Below, one piece after another: positions 15,618-23,354 of a DNA stretch of 64,000 bases. The notes under the pieces were generated by a model. That model was not told the DNA's origin. It ran no database searches and saw only the letters and a program-made list of their open reading frames with translations. The DNA is taken from positions 677,695 to 741,694 of the forward strand of contig NZ_LN876587.1 of the NCBI RefSeq assembly GCF_001282725.1, read 5' to 3'. The DNA comes from Inediibacterium massiliense (GTDB lineage Bacteria; Bacillota; Clostridia; Peptostreptococcales; Thermotaleaceae). The translations under genes were made by a program, and so were the position numbers. Every line of letters starts with the position of its first letter. Position 1 is the stretch's first letter.

Positions 15618-17111
15618 ATGAATCATATTAATTTTAATGTATTGATTCCTTTGATACTATATTTTATAGGAGTTTTTGCAATCGGATTTTATAGTATGAA
15701 ATTTGTTTCTAAAGCAAGTCAATCTGAAGGAGAAGAAAATGGATTCTTATCGGAGTATCTAGCAGGAGGTAGAGATCTAGGAGGGTTTGTACTTGCAATG
15801 ACTCTAGTAACTACCTATTTAAGTGCAGGAAGCTTTATTGGAGGACCAGGAGCAGCTTATACATTTGGAATGGCATGGGTGTTTCTTGCTATGAGTCAAA
15901 TGCCAACAGGATATTTTACTTTAGCTATCTTAGGGAAAAAATTTGCAATTGTAGCTAGAAAAATTAATGCAGTGACGATTACAGATTTTATTAGAGCTCG
16001 TTATAAAAGTGATGCTTTGGTTATGGTTTGTTCCTTATCTATTGTTGCCTTTTTTATTGCAGCTATGGGCGCTCAATGGATTGGAGCAGCAAGACTGATT
16101 GAAGGATCTGTTGGAATTTCATATAAAAGTGCACTGATTTTCTTTGCTATAACCGTTTTAATGTATACAACTATTGGAGGGTTTCGTGCAGTAGCTTTAA
16201 CAGATACATTACAAGGTATTATTATGACCATAGGAACTATAGCATTATTTGTTGCTACCATTCATGCAGGAGGAGGAATTTCTTCTGTTATTCAAAAAAT
16301 GTATCAAATCAATCCAGGACTCATTACTCCATATAGCATAAAAGAAGGTTTTGCAACAAAGGCGTGGGTTACATCTTTTTGGATTTTAGTAGGATTTGCT
16401 GTTGTAGGTCTTCCTAGTGTGGGAATGCGTGCTATGAGTTATAAAGATAGTAAAAGCTTAAAAAGAGGGATTATTTATGGAACGGTAGTTTCTATTGTAT
16501 TAGTGCTTGGAATGCATTTAATTGGAGCGTTTGGAATTGCAGTAGTACCAGGAATTGATTCAGGAGATTTGGTTATTCCAACTATTACTACAAAGCTATT
16601 TCCAGCATGGATTGCAGGGGTTATTTTAGCAGGACCATTAGCGGCTGTTATGTCTACTGTAGATTCACAACTATTGATTGTAGTAGGAGCTATTGTAAAT
16701 GATGTTTATTCTAATTATATCAATCCTGCTGCAAAGAAAGATAGTAAGAAGATGGCAAAGATCAGCTTTGTAAGTACCATTGTAGTAGGAATTTTAGTGT
16801 TTATTACTGCTTTTAATCCTCCACCTATTATGGTATGGCTCAATCTTTATGCTAATGCAGGATTGATATCTACTTTTTTATGGCCTATTTTACTAGGTCT
16901 TTATTGGAAGGGTGCCAATACAAAAGGAGCATTTGCATCTATTATCACAGGAGTAGGAAGCTATATTTTATTTAGCAAAATATGGGAAAGACCATTAGGA
17001 ATGCATACCATCGTACTTCCTTTGGTATTGTCTTTATTTGCATTTGTTATCGTGAGTTTGAGTACAGAAAAACCATCAAAAGAAGTGATTCAGACCTTCT
17101 GGGGAATTTAA
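15618..17111 (+). CDS. panF: Sodium:solute symporter (SSS family), pantothenate-permease-like
   Basis: The 497-residue protein has about 13 membrane helices and the SSS fold. It has the early EYLAGGRDLGGFVLAMTLVTT segment, the YLSAGSFIGGPGAAY sodium-site helix and the IGGFRAVALTDTLQG signature. Pairing with a DUF997 protein is typical of PanF, so Na+-coupled pantothenate uptake is the best guess. Related SSS carriers for other organic acids share these features. A strong terminator follows. Control is likely by the leader at 15056-15285; the ligand could be the transported solute, a derived cofactor, or sodium. Confidence 0.85.
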   Translation: MNHINFNVLIPLILYFIGVFAIGFYSMKFVSKASQSEGEENGFLSEYLAGGRDLGGFVLAMTLVTTYLSAGSFIGGPGAAYTFGMAWVFLAMSQMPTGYFTLAILGKKFAIVARKINAVTITDFIRARYKSDALVMVCSLSIVAFFIAAMGAQWIGAARLIEGSVGISYKSALIFFAITVLMYTTIGGFRAVALTDTLQGIIMTIGTIALFVATIHAGGGISSVIQKMYQINPGLITPYSIKEGFATKAWVTSFWILVGFAVVGLPSVGMRAMSYKDSKSLKRGIIYGTVVSIVLVLGMHLIGAFGIAVVPGIDSGDLVIPTITTKLFPAWIAGVILAGPLAAVMSTVDSQLLIVVGAIVNDVYSNYINPAAKKDSKKMAKISFVSTIVVGILVFITAFNPPPIMVWLNLYANAGLISTFLWPILLGLYWKGANTKGAFASIITGVGSYILFSKIWERPLGMHTIVLPLVLSLFAFVIVSLSTEKPSKEVIQTFWGI

Positions 17112-17125
17112 AAAAGTTTAATCTC

Positions 17126-17160
17126 TTCCTCTATTTTTAAAAAATAGAGGAATTCTTTTA
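17126..17160 (+). terminator. Intrinsic terminator after the symporter operon
   Basis: TTCCTCTATTTTT pairs with AAAAATAGAGGAA, a 13-bp stem, followed by TTCTTTTATT. Confidence 0.85.
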
Positions 17161-17222
17161 TTCTATAGATAACTATAGTATAATAAAAATAGCTTGAAAG
17201 TTGTTTTAGAGGAGAGAAATGT

Positions 17223-18263
17223 ATGAGAAATACGGATGCAGTAATCATTAAAAAAGCAATTGTTCATGTACTAGATCGAAATAGTGATGAACCCATTTTT
17301 ACGGATTTTGAACAAGAGATACAAGAGGATGTGCATGAATTTTTAGAAAAGCATATTGTTAAATCTTTACAGGATGAAGAAAATAGAAAAGGAAAATTTC
17401 GTGGTGGAGTGACAGTTGTGAAAGACGCATGTATGAAAATTTTTACAGATGAACAAGATTTTATAGAATGTTCAAAAGAAATAGCAGCTCACTTATTTAA
17501 AGCTATGAAAAGCAATAATAATATTTCTTCTTCTGATTTAGTGATTTGTTTGTATGAATCCTTTGAAAAAAATTACATAGGAATTTTAAAGCTTGATTAT
17601 AAGAAGTCTTTTATTCATCAAGTGGAATTTGTAGAAGATAAGCTTAAAGTTTCTATTATACCTCAAACCATTAGTTTACCTGGAATGAGTCAGAGACTTC
17701 AAAAATGTGCTTTTATAAAAGAAATCAATGAAGACGATGACTATGATTTGATTGTTTTAGATAAACAAAGTTATGGAAATGAGGAAGATGGAGAAATTGC
17801 TCAATTTTTTATTCAAAATTTCTTAAATTGCAGTATACTAGTAGATAATAGAGATAAAACAAAGCTATTTAAGAAAGCCACTGAAAAATGGACAAGAAGA
17901 AATTTAAAGGAAGATATAGATAAAGCTCAAGAAGTACGTGAAGAAGCTATAAATTCTTTGAAGAATGGTGCAGAAATAGATGTAGAAAAATTTACCCAAA
18001 ATATATTTGGAAATGATCAAAAAATGCAGGAAAATTTTATTCAACATCTAGATCAAGAAGGACTTCCTTTAGAAAATTTTGATATTGATAAAAAATGGGT
18101 AGAAAAAAAAATGAAAAAAAGAACCATCAAAACAGATACAGGCTTAGAAATCAAAGGGGAATATGAAGATATAGAAGACAAAATGAAATTTGAAATCAGA
18201 AGAAATGGTGATGGTACTGTAAGTATCATTATTAAAAATGTAAGAAGTTTTCAAGAAAGATAA
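17223..18263 (+). CDS. Nucleoid-associated protein, NdpA/YejK (37 kDa) family
   Basis: The 346-residue soluble protein matches the NA37 family over its full length. It has an N-terminal AIVHVLDRNSDEPIFTDFE, the DVHEFLEKHIVKSLQDEE helix, a central YIGILKLDYKKSFIHQVE, and C-terminal alternating strands (GLEIKGEYEDIEDKMKFEI). Members bind the nucleoid, and some act against phage or in DNA repair; the molecular activity is not settled. TATAAT-like sequence lies near 17180 and the Shine-Dalgarno is GAGGAGAG. It is transcribed with the next small gene, 12 bases downstream. Confidence 0.85.
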   Translation: MRNTDAVIIKKAIVHVLDRNSDEPIFTDFEQEIQEDVHEFLEKHIVKSLQDEENRKGKFRGGVTVVKDACMKIFTDEQDFIECSKEIAAHLFKAMKSNNNISSSDLVICLYESFEKNYIGILKLDYKKSFIHQVEFVEDKLKVSIIPQTISLPGMSQRLQKCAFIKEINEDDDYDLIVLDKQSYGNEEDGEIAQFFIQNFLNCSILVDNRDKTKLFKKATEKWTRRNLKEDIDKAQEVREEAINSLKNGAEIDVEKFTQNIFGNDQKMQENFIQHLDQEGLPLENFDIDKKWVEKKMKKRTIKTDTGLEIKGEYEDIEDKMKFEIRRNGDGTVSIIIKNVRSFQER

Positions 18264-18275
18264 GGAGGAGAAAAA

Positions 18276-18713
18276 ATGTTGAATTTTCTAGATATAAAAA
18301 AACAAAATATAACAGTTTTAAATAAAATGTCTATTCGTATGAATGCTCATTTTATTACAGATACTTCGCAATCTTGGATTTTTAGTAATACAAAAAAAGA
18401 AGAGGGGATTTGTGAAGTATATATTCACTACATATCTCCAGAAAATAATAAACAGATGATGATGGAACAACCCTTATGGAAAAGTTATATTGATGAAGAA
18501 TTAAGAGATGAGTCTACAAAAGAAAAATTTTTTGAAAATATTTGTGAACCTATCATTCATGTAATTATTAATATTCATCATACGTATAAAAATTTATCAG
18601 AGGATTTATTTGAATTTGTATATGGAGTGATTCAAAAAAATAATCCTGGGATAGAAGAAATTATTATTGATCGATTTATTTATACAGAGATGATGGAATC
18701 AGAAAAAGAATAA
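18276..18713 (+). CDS. Hypothetical protein downstream of the NdpA-like gene
   Basis: The start follows TAAGGAGGAGAAAAA, so translation should be strong. The 145-residue product is soluble and acidic, has no signal peptide, and shows a mixed strand/helix pattern with hydrophobic strands EVYIHYIS and IIHVIINIHHTY. It lies 12 bases after the nucleoid-associated protein gene and shares its terminator, so a functional link is plausible. I do not recognise the family. Confidence 0.7.
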   Translation: MLNFLDIKKQNITVLNKMSIRMNAHFITDTSQSWIFSNTKKEEGICEVYIHYISPENNKQMMMEQPLWKSYIDEELRDESTKEKFFENICEPIIHVIINIHHTYKNLSEDLFEFVYGVIQKNNPGIEEIIIDRFIYTEMMESEKE

Positions 18714-18744
18714 GAAATTTTATCAATATGTTTTTTCAGATAAC

Positions 18745-18786
18745 AAAAGGATACATAATATGTTTATATTGTGTATCCTTTTTTAT
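18745..18786. terminator. Bidirectional terminator
   Basis: AAAAGGATACA (18745-18755) pairs with TGTGTATCCTTTT and runs into TTTTTT. The A run on the other side lets it also serve the leftward bio locus remnant. Confidence 0.85.
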
Positions 18787-18843
18787 AATACATACGAAAT
18801 TATGGTCTATTAATAAATTTTTCAAAGAAAGACTTTGTTCTAT

Positions 18844-19333
18844 TTATTTTAATATGTTGTCAATAGCTTTTTTACAAATTTGAGTTACAATATCCATATC
18901 CTTTTTTTCTATAATAAGAGGAGGGTTAAAATAAATGACATCTCCAAGGGGGCGTAAGAGAATACCCATTTTAAGAGCTTTCTTATAAATTTCATACCCT
19001 ATACGTTTTTTACTGTCAAAGGATTTTTTCTTTGAGGTATCTTCTACAAGTTCAATAGCATTAATCAATCCAATACTTCGTATGTCTCCTACATATGGAT
19101 GATTCGAGAATGTTTCTTGAATTAATTCATGAAAATATTTTCCATTTTCTTTTGCCTTTGCTAAAATATTTTCTTCATCAAGAATATTCAAAACCTCCAA
19201 AGCTGCTGAACAGGCAAGGGGATTTCCACAATAAGTATGACTATGCATAAATGCTTTTTGTTCATTATAATCTGCATAAAAGGCATTATAGATATGATCT
19301 GTAGTAACTGCAAGGGCCATGGGCATATATCTA
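18844..19333 (-). pseudogene. bioA: bioA, C-terminal third only
   Basis: Reading leftward, the frame encodes the end of adenosylmethionine-8-amino-7-oxononanoate aminotransferase: YMPMALAVTTDHIYNAF, HSHTYCGNPLACSAALEVL, RSIGLINAIEL and MGILLRPLGDVIYFNPPL. A full BioA has about 450 residues; only about 163 remain. The cofactor-binding part with the Schiff-base Lys is missing. At 19331-19345 the sequence passes directly into the first codons of bioD in another frame, so a deletion removed most of bioD and the front of bioA. The remaining piece has no Shine-Dalgarno. DAPA synthesis from this gene is not possible. Confidence 0.88.
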
Positions 19334-19375
19334 CCTGTCTGTTCCTGTAGCTGTTATAAATATTCCTTTGCTCAT
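19331..19375 (-). pseudogene. bioD: bioD, first 14 codons only
   Basis: ATG at 19375 overlaps the bioB stop (ATGA), and the frame reads MSKGIFITATGTDR before TAG. MSKGIFITATGTD is the typical start of dethiobiotin synthetase, just before the GKT nucleotide-binding loop. The sequence then continues as bioA in a different frame. The join lies at or near ACAG, which would fit both a bioD GGA-ACA-GAY and a bioA ACA-GGT-AGA, so a short-homology deletion is likely. Confidence 0.85.
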
Positions 19376-20331
19376 ATGATTTTCACCTCAAATCCAAGTT
19401 CTGAAATCATATTCATATCTTCATCAATGGAAATACCTTTTGTTGTGAGCATATCACCTGATATAGCAGCGTTTGCTCCAGATTTAAAAACACTTTTACC
19501 TTTATCTTCTAAAAGTCCCCTTCCTCCAGCGAGACGTAGAGTAGCTTTTGGAAGGATAAAGCGAAAAATTGCAATGATTCTTCGTACTTCATCCATTGTA
19601 AGTATTGGAGATTTTTCATATGGAGTTCCTTGAATAGGATTTAAGATATTAATAGGAATAGATTTTATAAAAAGCCTTCTTAAATCAAGGGCCATGTCAA
19701 TTCTATCTTTCATAGTTTCTCCAAGTCCCATAATACCTCCACTACATACTTCAAGTCCTGCTTTTTGAGCATTTTTTATGGCAGTGATTTTATCATCATA
19801 GGTATGAGTTGTGCAGATATTGATAAAATTTCTTCGTGAAGTTTCAAGGTTATTGTGATATCTTTTTACGCCTGATTCCTTTAATTGGACAAATTGTTTA
19901 TAGGATGATAATCCGTGAGAAGCACACAAAGCAATATTACAGTTTGATTTTATATGTTTATAACTTTTGCATATATGAACTATTTCTTCATCTGTTAATT
20001 TTCTACCAGATGTTACAACAGAGTATCTTAGAATTCCTCTGCTATGATTATAAACAGCTTCTTTAAGAAGACGATCATGATCAAGTAGTGAATATTCTTC
20101 AACACAAGCTGTATAATGAGAAGATTGTGCACAATATTTACAGTTTTCTGAGCATTTGCCGCTTTTTCCATTGATGATGGTACAAATATCAAATCCATTC
20201 CCACAAAAATATTTTCTTATTTCATCAGCGGAAAAGCATAACTCGTCTAAATCTGTATGGATTAGTTTCATTGCATCTTGTCTATTTATTTCATGCTCAT
20301 TTAATACTTTTTTCTTTAACTTTTGTATCAT
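19372..20331 (-). CDS. bioB: Biotin synthase (radical SAM)
   Basis: The 319-residue protein inserts sulfur into dethiobiotin. The radical SAM cluster motif is C60-S-E-N-C64-K-Y-C67, and SGKCSENCKYCAQS is the BioB signature. Further BioB blocks are visible: the YHNNLETSRRNF region, GLEVCSGGIMGLGE, the INILNPIQGTPYEK stretch and RLAGGRG near the C-terminus. The start has AAAAGGAGGTATATATAG upstream. It follows bioY with a 4-base overlap (20328-20331) and precedes the bioD scar. The gene is intact and is the only complete biotin enzyme here, so the cell could use it only on supplied dethiobiotin unless other bio genes exist elsewhere. Confidence 0.95.
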   Translation of the reverse strand: MIQKLKKKVLNEHEINRQDAMKLIHTDLDELCFSADEIRKYFCGNGFDICTIINGKSGKCSENCKYCAQSSHYTACVEEYSLLDHDRLLKEAVYNHSRGILRYSVVTSGRKLTDEEIVHICKSYKHIKSNCNIALCASHGLSSYKQFVQLKESGVKRYHNNLETSRRNFINICTTHTYDDKITAIKNAQKAGLEVCSGGIMGLGETMKDRIDMALDLRRLFIKSIPINILNPIQGTPYEKSPILTMDEVRRIIAIFRFILPKATLRLAGGRGLLEDKGKSVFKSGANAAISGDMLTTKGISIDEDMNMISELGFEVKII

Positions 20332-20771
20332 CTATATATACCTCCTTTTAAAATAACTGGCAATAAACGTTTACTTAAAATAGCGCTGATAAAACAAATG
20401 ATTATATCACCTGGTACTGCCAAGACAAAACAATACCACAGTAAAGCATTAATCCCTATAGGTGAGTGTATATAGTAATTTGCAATAAAATAGTAGTAAG
20501 CCATTCCAATAATATATCCAAATGTGGGCTCAAAAATATATCCGATTCCTCCGCCACTTGTGAATATAGGAAGTCCTAAAAGTCCTATTACTATGTATAT
20601 ACCTACTGAAAGAGATCCAAGTTTTTTTCCAAGAAGAAGGCCAGAAAGATTTGTAAATAAAAATTGCAGTGTGAAGGGAACCATAGGAACTGGAATTTTA
20701 ATAAATGCTCCTATACTTATGAGTGCTGAAAACAATGCACATAAAATAAGTTCATTGGTTTTGAGTGACAT
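20328..20771 (-). CDS. bioY: Biotin transporter BioY (ECF S component), apparently internally shortened
   Basis: BioY is the membrane substrate-binding subunit of the ECF-type biotin importer. The N-terminus (ALFSALISIGAFIKIPVPMVPFTLQF, with the LGKKLGSLSVGIYIVIGLLGLPIFTSGGGIGY block) and the C-terminal half (FIANYYIHSPIGINALL, LAVPGDIIICFISAIL) are recognisable. The protein has only 147 residues against a usual length near 180-190. The gap falls at EPTFGYIIGMAYYYF: a family member would continue FGYIIG, then about 35 more residues with a helix, before the (G)MxYYY block. The deletion keeps the frame. It has lost about one membrane helix and is probably inactive or altered. The start has TAGGAGGTAGAATAT. 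Confidence 0.82.
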   Translation of the reverse strand: MSLKTNELILCALFSALISIGAFIKIPVPMVPFTLQFLFTNLSGLLLGKKLGSLSVGIYIVIGLLGLPIFTSGGGIGYIFEPTFGYIIGMAYYYFIANYYIHSPIGINALLWYCFVLAVPGDIIICFISAILSKRLLPVILKGGIYR

Positions 20772-20812
20772 ATATTCTACCTCCTATTTTTAAAAAAGTA
20801 TAACATATACAA

Positions 20813-20856
20813 TTTTAATTGTAAACTAAAAACAAAAATAAGGTTTACAATTAAAA
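20813..20856 (-). promoter_or_regulatory. BirA-type biotin operator
   Basis: TTTTAATTGTAAAC (20813-20826) and GTTTACAATTAAAA (20843-20856) are perfect 14-bp inverted arms around a 16-bp spacer. This closely follows the Firmicutes BirA box (TTGTTAACC-like half-sites about 15 bp apart). It lies 42 bp upstream of the bioY start, in the right place to shut off bioY-bioB when biotin is ample. Confidence 0.85.
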
Positions 20857-20891
20857 TGTAAATATATTTATAAATATTGATTTAAAAAATA

Positions 20892-20928
20892 CAAAAGTCG
20901 AGGTTCGAAAGGAGAAACTCGACTTTTG
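20892..20928 (-). terminator. Intrinsic terminator of the small leftward gene
   Basis: CAAAAGTCGAG (20892-20902) and CTCGACTTTTG (20918-20928) form an 11-bp stem. Read leftward it is followed by TATTTTTT, so it ends the transcript of the 20958-21152 gene. Confidence 0.85.
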
Positions 20929-20957
20929 ATTTTGAATATTTATAATGTCTAGATAAA

Positions 20958-21152
20958 CTATTTTTTTATAACTTGATCCTCAGCAAATTGTATTAAATCT
21001 TCCATAGACTTTCCACCTACATAATCTCCACTATTTTGACGATAGGTAAGATCATTTTCGTCTGTTACCTTTTGAGTTACTAGTTCACTAGAAATCTCGG
21101 CATCATAGGTAGTAAAAGCTTTTCCATTTTTTTTAAATGTCTTTTTTTTCAT
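20958..21152 (-). CDS. Hypothetical 64-residue protein
   Basis: The ATG follows GAAAGGATTGATGCATT, and the gene has its own terminator, so it is probably real. The product starts with a basic MKKKTFKKNGKAF and is otherwise acidic and soluble, with no Cys motif. A tandem-like EDL/MEDL pattern is present but weak. I recognise no family. Confidence 0.65.
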   Translation of the reverse strand: MKKKTFKKNGKAFTTYDAEISSELVTQKVTDENDLTYRQNSGDYVGGKSMEDLIQFAEDQVIKK

Positions 21153-21251
21153 AATGCATCAATCCTTTCAGTAATAGTTTTTGTAGAAAAAAAAACCTTA
21201 TACTTGGAAAGAATCTCAAATAAGCTCCATATATAGGAAAAAATCAATTCT

Positions 21252-21279
21252 TTGAAATCACATAAAATTATGCTATAAT
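21252..21279 (+). promoter_or_regulatory. Sigma-A promoter of the FtsH-like gene
   Basis: TTGAAA (21252-21257) and TATAAT (21274-21279) are 16 bp apart, with an expected start near 21287. Confidence 0.7.
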
Positions 21280-21305
21280 ACATTATGTAAACCGCCCGGC
21301 TCGAA

Positions 21306-23084
21306 ATGATTATTAAAGGGGGTATTATTATTTTAAAGAATAAGAAAAAATTATTTTTAATAGTGACTAGTATTATAATAGGTTTAGTGGCTATTACAGC
21401 TTATTTTACATTATGGAATCAAAAAGAACCCCAAAAGCTATCTTATAATCAATTTATGAATTTGATTGAAAATAATAAGGTGAAACAAGTATATTTGTTA
21501 GATGAGCCCAAAATTAAGGGAACGTTAAAGGATGGGGAAGAGTTTATAACAGATAATCCAAGAACGGAAAATTTCAAAGAAATTCTTCTAACTAATAATG
21601 TTTTAGTAGATGAAAATAAGGGAAGCCTTATGGTGACAAATATTATTAGCTTTATAGGATTTATTATAGCTTTTGGTGCTATGGGGATTTTTTTATCTAG
21701 ACAATCGTCAAGACAAACTTCTAGAGAGTTTTCCAAAATGTCTAGTATGGAAGCTATTGATCAAGGAAGTATAAAAGTTACTTTTGCAAGTGTAGCTGGA
21801 AATGAAGAAGCAAAAGAAAGCATAAAAGATTTAGGAGATTTTTTACAGAATCCAGACAAATATGCAAAATATGGAGCCAGAATTCCAAGGGGAGTGATTC
21901 TTTATGGACCTCCAGGGACAGGAAAAACTTTACTTGCAAAAGCTTTAGCAGGAGAAGCGAATGTTCCTTTTTATGCAGTTTCTGGATCAGATTTTGTACA
22001 AATTTATGCGGGATTAGGAGCAGGAAGAATAAGAAGTTTATTCAAGAAAGCAAGAGAAAAAGAGAAATGTGTAATATTTATTGACGAAATTGATGCTCTA
22101 GGCAAAAAAAGAGATGGACTAGGTGGAAATGATGAAACAGATCGAACTTTAAATGCCTTATTAACAGAAATGTCAGGATTTCATGACAATGAAGGAATTA
22201 TTGTAATGGCAGCAACAAATAGACTAGATACTTTAGATGAAGCACTTCTTCGTCCAGGTAGATTTGATAGACAAATTGAAGTTTCACTTCCGGATGTAAA
22301 TGCTAGGTATGAAATTTTAAAACTATATAGTAAAACAAAGCCTATTTCAAAAAATATTAATTTAAAGAATTTAGCCCATGAAACAGTTTATTTTAGTGGC
22401 GCTCAATTAGAAGCTCTTTTAAACGAAGCTGCTATTTTAGCGGCTAAAGAAGATGCAAAACAAATTGATGCAAACCATATAGATAAAGCTTTTTATACAG
22501 TAATTGCAGGAGAAGAGAAAAAAGATAGAAGCACAATCTCTCACATAGACAGAAAAATTACTGCTTATCATGAAGCTGGACATGCACTTGTTACAAAGCT
22601 TGTTGCGCCTGAAAATAAGGTGACAAAAGTGACTATTATTCCAAGCACAAAAGGAGCTGGAGGTTTTAGTATGAATATTCCTCCAGATAGAATGTATCAA
22701 ACGAAAAAAGAAATGCTTAGCCATATAAAAATTGCTTTAGCAGGAAGATGTGCAGAAGAAATGATCTTTGGAGAAGAAAATATTACTACAGGTGCAAGCA
22801 ATGACATACAAAAAGCTACAGAAATCATTGTAGCTATGATGAAGAAATTTGGTATGAACAAAAAAATAGGTATGATTAATTATGATGTGCTTTATGGAAA
22901 CAAGGGAAGTATAGATCAAAACTTATTAGAAGAATGTACAAAGACTATGGAGACTTTGTATCAAGAAACAAAAGAATTATTAAAGTTTCATCAAGAAGTT
23001 TTAGATCAATTGGCACAAGAACTTCTATGCAAAGAAACTTTAAATGAAGAAAATATCGAAGAGATTATTAAAAGAGTTGCTTAA
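21306..23084 (+). CDS. FtsH-family membrane AAA+ zinc protease, paralogue
   Basis: The 592-residue protein has the FtsH layout. There are two N-terminal membrane segments (LFLIVTSIIIGLVAITAYFTL and NIISFIGFIIAFGAMGIFL) flanking a short periplasmic-type domain. The AAA+ module has Walker A GPPGTGKT at about 201-208, Walker B VIFIDEID near 257 and an arginine-finger region RPGRFDRQ. The peptidase has HEAGH at about 423-427. It would extract and degrade membrane or short-lived proteins. It is slightly shorter than typical FtsH, so it is probably a paralogue. The start is uncertain: ATG 21306 has no Shine-Dalgarno, while AAAGGGGG at 21315-21322 precedes only ATT codons (21324-21332), so a rare ATT start is possible. 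Confidence 0.9.
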   Translation: MIIKGGIIILKNKKKLFLIVTSIIIGLVAITAYFTLWNQKEPQKLSYNQFMNLIENNKVKQVYLLDEPKIKGTLKDGEEFITDNPRTENFKEILLTNNVLVDENKGSLMVTNIISFIGFIIAFGAMGIFLSRQSSRQTSREFSKMSSMEAIDQGSIKVTFASVAGNEEAKESIKDLGDFLQNPDKYAKYGARIPRGVILYGPPGTGKTLLAKALAGEANVPFYAVSGSDFVQIYAGLGAGRIRSLFKKAREKEKCVIFIDEIDALGKKRDGLGGNDETDRTLNALLTEMSGFHDNEGIIVMAATNRLDTLDEALLRPGRFDRQIEVSLPDVNARYEILKLYSKTKPISKNINLKNLAHETVYFSGAQLEALLNEAAILAAKEDAKQIDANHIDKAFYTVIAGEEKKDRSTISHIDRKITAYHEAGHALVTKLVAPENKVTKVTIIPSTKGAGGFSMNIPPDRMYQTKKEMLSHIKIALAGRCAEEMIFGEENITTGASNDIQKATEIIVAMMKKFGMNKKIGMINYDVLYGNKGSIDQNLLEECTKTMETLYQETKELLKFHQEVLDQLAQELLCKETLNEENIEEIIKRVA

Positions 23085-23138
23085 GGAAAATATAAAGATT
23101 CATGCATATCTACTCTTTTAAAATGTCACAAAATAGTG

Positions 23139-23354
23139 TATAATATATTTAATGAATCCTGGAGTGTGCGTTAAAACCTTAAAATTCAACCTACAAAGGA
23201 CATACGGGAGCTCGTGTTCCTTTGCGGATGAAATGCCTCCAAGGAGAGGACTTCAAAAGTAAAGGATAGATCACCCACTTAGGTGAGTGGCGGGTGTGAA
23301 TTTTCAGGTAAACGGCATTCTGGGGAGGGCTATATAGCCCTCTTCTATTTTTTT
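23139..23354 (+). ncRNA. ssrS: 6S-like structured small RNA with promoter and terminator
   Basis: TATAAT at 23139-23144 would start a transcript near 23151. CCTGGAGTG (23158-23166) pairs with CATTCTGGG (23316-23324), wobbles included, closing an RNA of about 170 nt. Inside are a long hairpin CAAAGGA / TCCTTTG with an ACGGGAGCTCGT tip (about 23195-23226), a CCTCC...GGAGAGG stem and a CCACT...AGTGG hairpin. An intrinsic terminator GAGGGC-TATATA-GCCCTC (23325-23342) with a T tract follows. The terminal-stem/large-bubble layout, length and independent transcription fit 6S RNA, which binds sigma-A RNA polymerase. I cannot exclude another structured RNA class. The terminator overlaps the end of spoVB. 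Confidence 0.55.
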
